NCBI GenBank assembly: GCA_910585655.1
Contig: CAJUFW010000005.1
Coordinates: forward strand, 20,520 to 45,468
Length of the DNA stretch: 24,949 nucleotides
Origin: an uncultured Lachnospiraceae bacterium
GTDB lineage: Bacteria; Bacillota_A; Clostridia; Lachnospirales; Lachnospiraceae
Direction: 5' to 3'
Shown: positions 14,334-21,590 of the stretch, piece after piece
Position numbering within the stretch: the first letter of the stretch is position 1
Layout: each line of letters begins with the position of its first letter
Notes under the pieces: generated by a model
Databases searched by the model: none
Seen by the model: only the letters and a program-made list of their open reading frames with translations
Told to the model about the DNA's origin: nothing
Made by a program: the position numbers and the translations under genes

Positions 14334-15719
14334 TTGCCTATTATTTGGTCGGGAAAATACCATATTGAAACAATGCTGGGAGGAGCGGGCAGCGGAGAAG
14401 TGTTTTTGGCAGAGCATGTGAAGCTGCAGACAAAGCGAGTGATCAAGCGTATCAGGAAAAGTCATCCTTTTTATAGGCAGCTTGCAGGCGAAGCGGAAAT
14501 ACTAGGAAGATTAAAGCATCCGGGTGTACCGTATCTTTACGATGTGGAGGAAGACGATCAATATCTTTATTTGATCGAAGAGTTTATCGAAGGTAGATCT
14601 CTTGAGAACATGGTTCTTTCTGATAGATTAAAGGAACATCAGATTGTTCATATTTCACTGCAAATCTGTAACATCATCCAATATCTGCACCAACAGGAGC
14701 CGCCAATTTATTATCTGGATCTGAAACCAGAGCATGTCCTATTTTCTGACGGGAAGATTCGGCTGATCGATTTTGGTTCAGCCGTCCAGGCAGAAAAGCC
14801 GGGGGAAGTACGCCCCAGACAGGAATTGTATTTGGGGACGGGAGGCTACGCGCCTCCAGAGCTGTACCAGGATGGGGCAGCCGGGGCGTATAGCGATATT
14901 TATGGGATTGGCAGCCTTATGTATTTTCTTATCACAGGCACTGTTTTTTCCGGCTCTCTGCAAAAAGGGGAGAACGGACGGTATGGCTGTACCAGAAAAC
15001 TATGGAAAATTGTCAGAGGCTGCTTACAGCCGGAGAAAGGACGCCGGCAGGACATGAAGCAACTGCTCAAGGCGTTAGAGGGATTAGAGCGGTCAGAAAA
15101 GGGAAAAAGAACGAAACAGATTGTCTCCTTGGGCAAGCGGGTGATTGGAGTAGTAGGGACACATCCAGGAGCCGGTGTTACCCATATCAGTCTTTTGCTG
15201 ACCTTTTATCTGGCAGAGGCGACGGGAGAGCCAATCGCCTATCTGGAATACAACCGTCATGGCGACTGCAACAGGTTTTTGAGACGAACGGCAAACAAAG
15301 AACCTCCTGCCTGCGGCAGCGGCTTTGGCGGAAAAGTAGATTTGTTCCCGGATATAACGGCAGAGGGCTTGACCGAGCTTTTAAACGAGGAGTATGGATA
15401 TTATGTGATTGATTTTGGCTGCGAGTTCGAGGAATGTCTGGCGGAGTATTTACGTTGTAAAGATAAAATAGTGGTAGCGCAATTAACCGAATGGAGGCTG
15501 GACGAATTGGAACAGTTTCAAATGAGGGAGAAAGAAACTCACAGACAAAGCCGCTGGCACTATTTTTATAACCTGAATACAGAAAAGCAGAGCAGGAAGG
15601 CAGAAGGAGCAGGAATCTGTTTTCCCTGGGAGGGGGATATCTGTCGTCCGTCTGCCCGTGCCGGAAAAATTTTTGCACAGCTTCTGGCGCAGCCGGAACA
15701 GGGTTCCCGCTTTGGATAA
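14334..15719 (+). CDS. Ser/Thr protein kinase fused to a degenerate MinD/ParA-like P-loop domain
   Basis: About 461 residues with two parts and no transmembrane segment. Residues about 10-245 are a Hanks-type kinase: Gly-rich loop LGGAGSGEVFLAEH, ATP-anchoring Lys38 in VIKRI, LAGEAEIL helix, catalytic loop YYLDLKPEHV (Asp129; HRD reads YLD), DFG in IDFGSAV (Asp146) and TGGYAPPELY. The remainder resembles a SIMIBI (MinD/ParA/CpaE-like) domain, IGVVGTHPGAGVTHISLLLTF at 271 on, then YLEYNR and YYVIDFG, but the Walker A Lys is replaced (GAGVT). Start choice: the ATG at 14307 is before the predicted transcription start, while TTG at 14334 has AAAGG about 7 nt upstream; 14307 is the alternative. 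Targets are unknown. It probably leads a transcript with the 69-residue gene ending at the 16098 terminator. Confidence 0.88.
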   Translation: MPIIWSGKYHIETMLGGAGSGEVFLAEHVKLQTKRVIKRIRKSHPFYRQLAGEAEILGRLKHPGVPYLYDVEEDDQYLYLIEEFIEGRSLENMVLSDRLKEHQIVHISLQICNIIQYLHQQEPPIYYLDLKPEHVLFSDGKIRLIDFGSAVQAEKPGEVRPRQELYLGTGGYAPPELYQDGAAGAYSDIYGIGSLMYFLITGTVFSGSLQKGENGRYGCTRKLWKIVRGCLQPEKGRRQDMKQLLKALEGLERSEKGKRTKQIVSLGKRVIGVVGTHPGAGVTHISLLLTFYLAEATGEPIAYLEYNRHGDCNRFLRRTANKEPPACGSGFGGKVDLFPDITAEGLTELLNEEYGYYVIDFGCEFEECLAEYLRCKDKIVVAQLTEWRLDELEQFQMREKETHRQSRWHYFYNLNTEKQSRKAEGAGICFPWEGDICRPSARAGKIFAQLLAQPEQGSRFG

Positions 15720-15743
15720 GCCAAGAGGAACCAAACAAAAAAA

Positions 15744-15864
15744 TAATCGGGAAAGTATGGCAGTAGAAGGAGCAGTCCTTTATGCCAGGGAATTTGGAAG
15801 CAGTATATCACCGATAGCCAGAGAGGTTTAGAAAAGACGCACCTATCCCATGCTTTCCCGGTTA
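15744..15864 (+). repeat. 17-bp inverted repeat enclosing a 121-nt structured interval
   Basis: TAATCGGGAAAGTATGG (15744-15760) pairs with CCATGCTTTCCCGGTTA (15848-15864), 17 bp with two wobbles. Within it are AAGGA-GCAG-TCCTT (15767-15780) and GATAG/CTATC (15813-15817 with 15843-15847). The right arm ends just before the ribosome binding site of the next gene. It could be a folded leader RNA, an independent small RNA or a decayed small mobile repeat. Confidence 0.6.
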
Positions 15865-15879
15865 GAGAGGGGAATACAA

Positions 15880-16089
15880 ATGGAAGAAAGAACCCGTTAT
15901 CTACTACAACGCTTGTGTGATGCGTGGGGAAAAGGAGCGGCAATTTACAAAGACGGAAAAAAGCTGTCCGGAGCGCCGGAATTTGGGCTTTTGATGGAGG
16001 ATAGCAGTTATATGATGGATGTCGAGGATGATGACTATGGCGATATCATCCGGATTAATTTCCAAAAACTTAATAAAGAAATAATATGA
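15880..16089 (+). CDS. Small acidic protein of unknown function
   Basis: A 69-residue protein that I do not recognise. The N-terminal half is helical and basic (MEERTRYLLQRLCDAWGKG), the middle has AIYKDGKKLSGAPEFGLL, and the C-terminal half is acidic (MMDVEDDDYGDI) before a short basic end. No membrane segment or metal motif is visible. The ATG at 15880 has AGAGGGG about 7 nt upstream; an in-frame ATG at 15850 lies inside the inverted repeat and has no binding site. It follows the kinase gene by 160 nt and shares its terminator, so it may be co-expressed with the kinase. Whether it is a kinase partner or substrate is unknown. Confidence 0.7.
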   Translation: MEERTRYLLQRLCDAWGKGAAIYKDGKKLSGAPEFGLLMEDSSYMMDVEDDDYGDIIRINFQKLNKEII

Positions 16090-16114
16090 CATCCAGAAAA
16101 AAAGATGGTATACT
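16086..16114 (+). promoter_or_regulatory. Promoter of the GH18 gene embedded in a terminator
   Basis: ATGACA (16086-16091), 17-bp spacer, TATACT (16109-16114). The -35 covers the stop codon of the 69-residue gene and the -10 lies in the left arm of the terminator stem. A start near 16121 lies in the loop, so the new transcript lacks the left arm and escapes termination. Confidence 0.6.
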
Positions 16115-16141
16115 GTCAGAGGACGGTATACCATCTTTTTT
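16098..16141. terminator. 20-bp intrinsic terminator after the 69-residue gene
   Basis: AAAAAAGATGGTATACTGTC (16098-16117) pairs with its complement at 16122-16141 with one wobble and an AGAG loop. The right arm ends in six T. The A-run on the left makes it usable on both strands. Confidence 0.9.
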
Positions 16142-16169
16142 GGACAACACAGATACGAGGGAGGTAACA

Positions 16170-17891
16170 ATGAAGAAACGACAGATAATACTAGGAGGGA
16201 TATTGGTGATTGTGGTAGCCGCTGCCCTGGCGCTGGCTTTTCGGATTGGTATTTGGGTAGAGCGGAATACTCCGACAAAAGAGGTTATGAGCCTGGGACG
16301 GTACTATGAAGCAGAAGAGGATGAGGTGGTGATTCTTCTCGACGCAGAACTGAGTCAGGAGCGTGCCAGACTGTTTGAGGAAGGCGTGTATCTGCCTTTT
16401 GAAATGGTACAGGAGCTATTTCTTCCAAGGCTGTATTTGGACGGCTATGACGATCTGGTTTTGCTGACGACTCCTACGCAGGTTTTTTGCTATCCGCTTG
16501 GCAGTACCTCCTATACCGTAAATGAGGTGTCCCAGGAAATGGGGTATCCTGTGGCAAGGGAGGCAGAGGGCAGCGTCTGGATTGCTTTGGATTTCTTGAT
16601 CCAAGAGGTGGATGTAGAGGCTGTTTTTACAAAATCAGGAGCGGCAGGGATTCCGGGGCGATTGACACTGTTTGCAAAGACGATGGACTATATGCAAAAA
16701 GAAACCGGTCGGGATACCCAGGTGCGGACAGAACCGGATGTAAAAGGCAAGATTTTAAAGGAGTTGCCGGAAGGAGAGCAGGTTCTGGTGCTTTCTGAGG
16801 AGGAGAAGGGGTTTGACCAGGTACTGACGGCTGACGGCGTACTGGGGTATGCCCGTAAAAAGCATTTGCAGGAAGAAACCGTGGTTCAAAAGGAATTTGC
16901 CAAAAGAGCTGCCGACCAAAGGGAGTCCTATACTTCGGTAGAGCAGAGCGAGCCGATTGTTCTGGTCTGGCATCAGGTTTTTAATCAGACTGCCAATTCC
17001 TATCTGGCGGACAAGCTGGAGCAGACAGAGGGGGTCAACGTGATTTCGCCGACGTGGTTTGGCATTGAGGATAGCAGCGGGAAGCTGACTACCTTAGCGA
17101 ATGAGGACTATGTAAAACTGGCGCACAGCCGTGGGATACAGGTCTGGCCGGTCGTCAATGATTTTACCAAAGGAATCGATTATGACTGGATTTTCGGCAG
17201 TGAGAGCGGTCGGCGAAATTTGATTAACAACCTCTTTTACTTTATCTATACCTATGACTTGGATGGTATCAATATCGACTTCGAGAATATTACGGCGGAG
17301 AATTGCAGGGGATATATCCAATTTTTACGGGAATTGTCTGTGGCATGTCGAAACGAAGGAATTGTGTTGTCGGTAGATAATTATGTACCGATGGCGCATA
17401 CCGCGTTTTATGACCGGGCGGAGCAGGGCATTTTAGCGGATTATGTGATGGTCATGGCATATGATGAGCATTACGCAGGCTCTCCGGAGGCAGGTTCGGT
17501 TTCCTCACGCTCCTGGGTGGAGCGGGGGATTACGGCGACGCTTGAGGAAGTGCCGGTAGAAAAGCTGGTGGTAGGGCTGCCGTTTTATACCCGTCTTTGG
17601 AAGGAGCAGGAGGGCGGCGGGCTTTCTTCGGAAGCTTGTTCCATGAACGCAGGGCAAAATCTTTTAAGTGAGCAGGAAGTTACGCCGGTCTGGGACGAAG
17701 AAACCGGGCAATATTATGGTTCCTACCGTTTGGACGGAACGACTTACCGGATTTGGCTGGAGGAAGAGCGTTCTATGGCAACCAAGCTGGAGGTGGTTTC
17801 CGGATATCCGGTAGGCGGGGTTGCCTTTTGGAAGCTGGGACTGGAGCGGGAAGCGGTTTGGAGAGAAATCCAAAACTGGAAAAATCAGTAA
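16170..17891 (+). CDS. Membrane-anchored GH18 family hydrolase with SH3-like domain
   Basis: 573 residues. An N-terminal anchor (QIILGGILVIVVAAALALAF) is followed by a region of about 150 residues resembling copper-amine-oxidase-type stalk domains (GVYLPFEMVQ, then VWIALDFL), an SH3-like domain (VRTEPDVKGKIL to GYARKKHL, about 190-235) and a GH18 barrel. The catalytic motif is DLDGINIDFENI, with Glu372 as acid; VMVMAYDEHY and VVGLPFYTRLW are the usual later strands. This architecture resembles YaaH/SleL/YdhD-type enzymes that cut N-acetylglucosaminyl bonds in peptidoglycan or spore cortex rather than chitinases. The ATG at 16170 has GGGAGG 5 nt upstream; the frame stays open to an ATG at 16086, but this passes through the terminator stem and is rejected. 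The CwlD-like amidase follows 77-83 nt later with no clear terminator between. Confidence 0.9.
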   Translation: MKKRQIILGGILVIVVAAALALAFRIGIWVERNTPTKEVMSLGRYYEAEEDEVVILLDAELSQERARLFEEGVYLPFEMVQELFLPRLYLDGYDDLVLLTTPTQVFCYPLGSTSYTVNEVSQEMGYPVAREAEGSVWIALDFLIQEVDVEAVFTKSGAAGIPGRLTLFAKTMDYMQKETGRDTQVRTEPDVKGKILKELPEGEQVLVLSEEEKGFDQVLTADGVLGYARKKHLQEETVVQKEFAKRAADQRESYTSVEQSEPIVLVWHQVFNQTANSYLADKLEQTEGVNVISPTWFGIEDSSGKLTTLANEDYVKLAHSRGIQVWPVVNDFTKGIDYDWIFGSESGRRNLINNLFYFIYTYDLDGINIDFENITAENCRGYIQFLRELSVACRNEGIVLSVDNYVPMAHTAFYDRAEQGILADYVMVMAYDEHYAGSPEAGSVSSRSWVERGITATLEEVPVEKLVVGLPFYTRLWKEQEGGGLSSEACSMNAGQNLLSEQEVTPVWDEETGQYYGSYRLDGTTYRIWLEEERSMATKLEVVSGYPVGGVAFWKLGLEREAVWREIQNWKNQ

Positions 17892-17974
17892 GCAAATGGC
17901 TCTTAGAGAAGCTTTTGGAATGGAATTAGGACTGGTTTCATAGAATAATAAAAAACCGAAATGACGGGATGTCT

Positions 17975-18718
17975 ATGAAACAGAACAACAGCCAGGAGGA
18001 GAGGCAAGAGGCAGGAAACTTGCTCCAGGCAAGGAAAGAACGGTTGTTACTGCCGTTAGTCCTGGTGCTTTTAGCAGCGGCGATTTTATCCGCAAAAAGC
18101 GTCTATACGGCTATTAGCGAAACCGAGGTGAAAAAGGGGCGTTGGCTGGTGGTTATCGATCCAGGGCATGGAGGCTTTGATCCGGGAAAAGTCGGCGTGG
18201 GCGAGGTATTGGAAAAGGATATCAACCTGGCGATTTCTTTAAAACTAAAGGCTCTTTTAGAGCAAAATGACGTAACTGTAGTGATGACCAGAAAGAAGGA
18301 CGAGGGGCTTTCTGGGAGCGGAGAGGGCAGTAAGAAAAATTCCGATATGCGCAACCGGGTGCAGCAGGTAAACGGAGCGGGAGCGGATTTGGCTGTCAGT
18401 ATCCATCAAAACAGCTTTACCGAAAGCTCCTCCCGTGGAGCGCAGGTATTCTATCATGGGAATTCCGGAGAAGGAAAAGTGTTGGCAGAACTGTTACAAG
18501 ATCAGTTAAAAGCTACGCTAAAAGACGGGAACCATCGAATGGCAAAGGCAAATGACAGCTACTACATGCTGAAAAAGACGGAGTGTCCTTTTGCTATTGT
18601 AGAATGCGGCTTTTTATCCAATCCGGACGAGGCAGCGCTGCTGCAGGAGGAGAGCTATCAGGAAAAGGTGGCGTGGGCGATCCATTTGGGGATTTTACAA
18701 TATTTGAATGAACAATAA
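17975..18718 (+). CDS. N-acetylmuramoyl-L-alanine amidase, CwlD-like (Amidase_3)
   Basis: 247 residues: a charged cytoplasmic start, one membrane helix (LLLPLVLVLLAAAILSA) and an extracellular Amidase_3 domain. The zinc-site motifs are visible: VVIDPGHGGFDPG (His), EVLEKDINLA (Glu), VSIHQNSF (His) and the catalytic VECGFLSNP (Glu). The enzyme would remove peptide stems from muramic acid. Size and layout resemble CwlD, which makes muramic-delta-lactam in spore cortex, but a vegetative role cannot be excluded. Start choice is weak: ATG 17969 has no binding site; ATG 17975 has GGGA 5 nt upstream. It probably shares a transcript with the GH18 gene. Confidence 0.9.
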   Translation: MKQNNSQEERQEAGNLLQARKERLLLPLVLVLLAAAILSAKSVYTAISETEVKKGRWLVVIDPGHGGFDPGKVGVGEVLEKDINLAISLKLKALLEQNDVTVVMTRKKDEGLSGSGEGSKKNSDMRNRVQQVNGAGADLAVSIHQNSFTESSSRGAQVFYHGNSGEGKVLAELLQDQLKATLKDGNHRMAKANDSYYMLKKTECPFAIVECGFLSNPDEAALLQEESYQEKVAWAIHLGILQYLNEQ

Positions 18719-18737
18719 AACAAAAAAGAAGCCATAC

Positions 18738-18785
18738 CCAGACAGGAACAAAAATCAAAGATAAATTGGTAGATTGTCTGTCTGG
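18738..18785 (+). repeat. Bulged hairpin just upstream of the cyclophilin gene
   Basis: CCAGACAG (18738-18745) pairs with CTGTCTGG (18778-18785). Inside, ACA/TGT and ATC/GAT extend the stem to 14 bp with bulges GA and AAA on the left side only. There is no T-run, and the ribosome binding site starts 9 nt later. It may be a leader element or an mRNA stability structure. Confidence 0.5.
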
Positions 18786-18804
18786 CGGCAGAACGGAGGA
18801 AATG

Positions 18805-19407
18805 ATGAGACACGAAAAGAGTAGGAAATTAAGTAGGGTGGCATTGCTTTTGACACTGGTGCTGGTAGCAGCTTTGGCGCTTTCCGGCTGCGGGAAAAAT
18901 ACGAAGCCTCAAGTCGAAATCGAAATTGAAGATTATGGTACGATTAAGCTGGAACTGGACAGAAAAGCGGCGCCGATTACCGTGGAAAACTTTTTAAAGC
19001 TGGTAGAAGAGGATTTTTACGACGGATTGACTTTTCATAGAATCGTAAGTGGCTTTATGATTCAGGGCGGCGATCCGGAGGGAACCGGAATGGGTGGTTC
19101 CGATGAAACGATCAAAGGGGAATTTTCAGCCAATGGTGTGGAAAATTCGCTTTCTCATACCAGAGGAGCGATTTCGATGGCGAGAAGCAGCGCAATGGAC
19201 AGCGCCAGCTCCCAGTTTTTTATTGTACAGGAAGACAGCACTTTCTTAGACGGAGAATATGCGGCTTTCGGCTATGTAACAGAGGGGATAGAAATCGTTG
19301 ATCAAATTGTGGAAGAGGTATTGCAGTATCCGTTTGCAGATGAAGGAATGAACCTGGTAGCGACCGAGCATCAGCCGGTGATCAAAAGCATTACCGTAGT
19401 AAAATAA
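18805..19407 (+). CDS. Peptidyl-prolyl cis-trans isomerase, cyclophilin-type lipoprotein
   Basis: A lipoprotein of about 200 residues. A basic start and hydrophobic stretch end in the lipobox LALSGC, so the mature protein should be lipid-anchored outside the membrane. The cyclophilin domain follows at once: GTIKLELDRKAAPITVENF, FYDGLTFHRIVSGFMIQGGD (the FHR and QGGD active-site signature), then SSQFFIV and YAAFGYV. It would help fold secreted proteins by isomerising X-Pro bonds. GGAGG lies 1-2 nt before ATG 18802 but 5 nt before ATG 18805, so the latter is preferred. Single gene with a bulged hairpin in the leader; the following hairpin lacks a T-run. Confidence 0.93.
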   Translation: MRHEKSRKLSRVALLLTLVLVAALALSGCGKNTKPQVEIEIEDYGTIKLELDRKAAPITVENFLKLVEEDFYDGLTFHRIVSGFMIQGGDPEGTGMGGSDETIKGEFSANGVENSLSHTRGAISMARSSAMDSASSQFFIVQEDSTFLDGEYAAFGYVTEGIEIVDQIVEEVLQYPFADEGMNLVATEHQPVIKSITVVK

Positions 19408-19421
19408 ATAAGAATCCTGCA

Positions 19422-19453
19422 AAGCAGCAGGGGGATGTTTCCTCCTGCTGCTT
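19422..19453 (+). terminator. Strong hairpin after the cyclophilin gene, lacking a T-run
   Basis: AAGCAGCAGGGGG (19422-19434) pairs with CCTCCTGCTGCTT (19441-19453) with one mismatch and a 6-nt loop. GATAAC follows rather than T, so it is a weak terminator or a 3'-end stabiliser. Confidence 0.5.
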
Positions 19454-19529
19454 GATAACTGGAAATAATGGGATTCTAAGATGGAGTATACGGGACTTGA
19501 ATCTCAAAAAATGTTTTTAAAAATTCCTC

Positions 19530-19558
19530 TTTACAAATGAGAAAAAGTATATTATAAT
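19530..19558 (+). promoter_or_regulatory. Promoter of the tRNA-Arg gene
   Basis: TTTACA (19530-19535), 17-bp spacer, perfect TATAAT (19553-19558). The expected start near 19565 gives a 40-nt 5' leader for RNase P to remove. Confidence 0.8.
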
Positions 19559-19604
19559 AAAGACCATGATTTGGGCAGATCATACAGAAGTAGAAGACTT
19601 ATCC

Positions 19605-19678
19605 GCATCTGTAGCTCAGCTGGATAGAGCACTGGCTTCCGAAGCCAGGTGTCGCAGGTTCGAATCCTGTCAGGTGCA
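19605..19678 (+). tRNA. tRNA-Arg (anticodon CCG)
   Basis: A complete 74-nt cloverleaf: acceptor GCATCTG/CAGGTGC with discriminator A, D arm GCTC/GAGC with loop AGCTGGATA, anticodon stem CTGGC/GCCAG with loop TTCCGAA, T arm GCAGG-TTCGAAT-CCTGT. The anticodon CCG reads CGG, a codon used often by genes in this window. No CCA is encoded. It is transcribed alone from its own promoter and ends at the hairpin at 19690. Confidence 0.97.
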
Positions 19679-19689
19679 TTTGAAGGGAA

Positions 19690-19739
19690 ACTGTTGCAGC
19701 GTAGATAGAGTGTGTCTATGAAGTAGCAGTCTTTTTGTT
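19690..19739 (+). terminator. Terminator of the tRNA-Arg gene
   Basis: ACTGTTGC (19690-19697) pairs with GTAGCAGT (19723-19730) through two wobbles, with an inner TAGATA/TCTAT stem, then CTTTTTGTTT. Confidence 0.65.
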
Positions 19740-19854
19740 TCGCAGGAACGCTGTCTGCGGAGGACATTTTCGTTTGTATAGGAACAGAGAAAAAAGCAGA
19801 AAAATAGGTAGAATAGAAATATTACGAAAATGTTACATAAGGAAGAATGTGTCA

Positions 19855-19883
19855 TTGATTTTCCCGGTGGTATTTGTTATGAT
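19855..19883 (+). promoter_or_regulatory. Promoter of the 248-residue membrane protein gene
   Basis: TTGATT (19855-19860), 17-bp spacer, TATGAT (19878-19883). The leader is about 80 nt. Confidence 0.6.
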
Positions 19884-19972
19884 TAGGTACAGAATGAAAC
19901 GGAAAAGACGGGAACCAGGGAAAGAAACTTGCTAATTTACAGTGTTTGTTTGAGAAAGAGGTTAATATCAAT

Positions 19973-20719
19973 ATGAGATTTCGATATAAAAAGATTGCGG
20001 TAACGGTATCTTTAATTGTGATGGGCATTGGCATGATTACGTGGACAACCAGACTTGCTACGATGGACGAGTCTACAAAAGTAGAAAAAGATTCGGAAGA
20101 AAATGAAGAGAAGCCAGGCGAAGAGGGAGATTCTGAAACCAAGTTGCCGGATATAGACGGGACTACTTCGTCTGCCGTCGGTGGGAAGGAAAACGAAGAA
20201 GGGGCAGTAGAGACAATCACGAAGGAAAATGGATTAGAAAAGAATGCTTATCCGGAGATCAATGAGCTGATTACGGCTTATCTGAATGCGAAGCTGGCAG
20301 GAGATGAAAAGAAGTTAGCAGATTTGGTAGATGATGTTTCATATTTGGATATGAATGATGTCAAGCGTCGGACGGAGCGGATTGAGGAGTATCAGACGAT
20401 TGATTGTTATACGTTAGCCGGACCGGAGGAAGGTTCCTTTATGGTCTATGTTTACAGTGAAGTAAAAGTCAAAGAGATTGATACTTTAGTGAGCGGTTTG
20501 GACGGATTTTACATTCGGACGAATGACGCCGGAAAAATGATGATTACGATGGGAGAAGTATCGGAGGAAGTCGAGGCGCAGCTTACGGCGGACAGAGAGC
20601 GAGAGGACGTAGCGAAGCTGATTCAGGACGTGAACCGTAAGTTTGCCGAAGAAGTAAAAAATGACGGTCAGTTAGCGGAATATTACGAGGAACTTCAAAA
20701 AGCGGATGAGTCGCAATAG
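19973..20719 (+). CDS. Membrane-anchored extracellular protein of unknown function
   Basis: 248 residues, not assigned to a family. A basic start and one hydrophobic segment (IAVTVSLIVMGIGMITWTTR) suggest an anchor with the rest outside. A linker of about 55 residues rich in Glu, Lys, Gly and Ser follows, then a compact domain (YPEINELITAYLNAKLAGDEKKLADLV, TERIEEYQTIDCYTL, FMVYVYSEVKVK, DGFYIRTNDAGKMMI). Its helix then sheet pattern is reminiscent of NTF2-like folds, but no signature proves this. A charged helix (REREDVAKLIQDVNRKFAEE) ends the protein. AGAGG is 11 nt before ATG 19973; a TTG at 19946 is in frame without a site. Own promoter; a hairpin follows the stop. Confidence 0.8.
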   Translation: MRFRYKKIAVTVSLIVMGIGMITWTTRLATMDESTKVEKDSEENEEKPGEEGDSETKLPDIDGTTSSAVGGKENEEGAVETITKENGLEKNAYPEINELITAYLNAKLAGDEKKLADLVDDVSYLDMNDVKRRTERIEEYQTIDCYTLAGPEEGSFMVYVYSEVKVKEIDTLVSGLDGFYIRTNDAGKMMITMGEVSEEVEAQLTADREREDVAKLIQDVNRKFAEEVKNDGQLAEYYEELQKADESQ

Positions 20720-20752
20720 GAGAAAGAAACAAAAAAGCAGCAAGGAAGAAAA

Positions 20753-20780
20753 AGGGTGCCGCACTTATTTGTGGCACCCT
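20753..20780. terminator. Hairpin between the membrane protein gene and rluF
   Basis: AGGGTGCCGCA (20753-20763) pairs with TGTGGCACCCT (20770-20780) with one wobble. The T-run lies only on the minus strand (opposite AAAAA at 20749-20753), so on the plus strand it may terminate weakly. Confidence 0.5.
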
Positions 20781-20828
20781 GATTGTATGTAAAGGGCTTA
20801 AAACAAACATAAAAAGTCGGGGAGGTGT

Positions 20829-21590
20829 ATGAGTGTGGCAGAGGAAAAGGAAGGCGTCCGCCTGAATAAATATTTAAGTGAAGCCGGAGTTTGTTCCAGA
20901 CGGGAAGCGGATCGGCTGATTGAAGCCGGAGAGGTTTTGATAGATGGAATCAGAGCCGTTCCCGGTATCCGGGTGCTGCCAGGACAGGAGGTTATCTGCC
21001 AGGGAAGTCTTGTGGCGGGAAAACCGGAAGAGGTTTTGCTGGCTTTTCATAAGCCCAGAGGAATTATCTGTACCACAGCCGATCCCAAAGCGCCGAATAC
21101 GATCGTCGATTATATCGGATATGAAGAGCGAATTTATCCGGTAGGACGGCTGGATAAAGATTCAGAAGGCTTGATTTTACTGACCAACGACGGAAAACTG
21201 ACGGAGCGGCTGTTGCGGAGCCGCTACGGACACGAGAAAGAATATATTGTTACGGTCAACAAACCCTTGACGAAAGAGTTTTTAAAAGGCATACAGGAAG
21301 GCGTCTGGCTGCCGGAATTAGAGCAGAGGACAAAGCCATGCCGGGCGGACGCGGTAGGAAACCGCACGTTTCGGATTATATTGACACAGGGCTTGAATCG
21401 TCAGATCAGGCGGATGTGCGAGCAGTTCGGATATCGGGTAAGAAGTCTGAAACGGATACGAATTATGAACATTCGACTGGAAAAACTGCCCGTAGGAGAG
21501 TGGCGACCGGTTACAGAGGCAGAGAAACGGGAATTGTTAAAAAGGCTGGGACTTTTAGAGGATTTGGAGGGAAAAGATGAGCGCAGATAG
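20829..21590 (+). CDS. rluF: 23S rRNA pseudouridine synthase, RluF-like
   Basis: 253 residues. An S4 RNA-binding domain (RLNKYLSEAGVCSRREADRL, then IEAGEVLIDG) precedes an RsuA-family catalytic domain. The catalytic Asp109 sits in YPVGRLDKDSEGLILLTNDG, and GLNRQIRRMCEQFGY with RIRIMNI follows. The order and wording of these motifs resemble RluF (23S position 2604 in E. coli) more than RluB or RsuA, although the exact base in Clostridia is not established. ATG 20829 has GGAGG only 3 nt upstream; a GTG at 20835 with a 9-nt spacer is an alternative. The 3' end overlaps ligA by 14 nt, so the two are translationally coupled. Confidence 0.9.
   Translation: MSVAEEKEGVRLNKYLSEAGVCSRREADRLIEAGEVLIDGIRAVPGIRVLPGQEVICQGSLVAGKPEEVLLAFHKPRGIICTTADPKAPNTIVDYIGYEERIYPVGRLDKDSEGLILLTNDGKLTERLLRSRYGHEKEYIVTVNKPLTKEFLKGIQEGVWLPELEQRTKPCRADAVGNRTFRIILTQGLNRQIRRMCEQFGYRVRSLKRIRIMNIRLEKLPVGEWRPVTEAEKRELLKRLGLLEDLEGKDERR

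Noticed and set aside
15757..15831. 24-codon frame inside the 15744-15864 inverted repeat.
   Set aside because: No proper Shine-Dalgarno sequence precedes it and its ATG lies within the left arm of the stem; a chance ORF is more likely.
16086..16169. Extended GH18 start at ATG 16086 overlapping the stop of the small acidic gene (ATGA).
   Set aside because: It would translate through the 20-bp terminator stem and lacks a binding site; ATG 16170 has GGGAGG at 5 nt and begins the membrane anchor.
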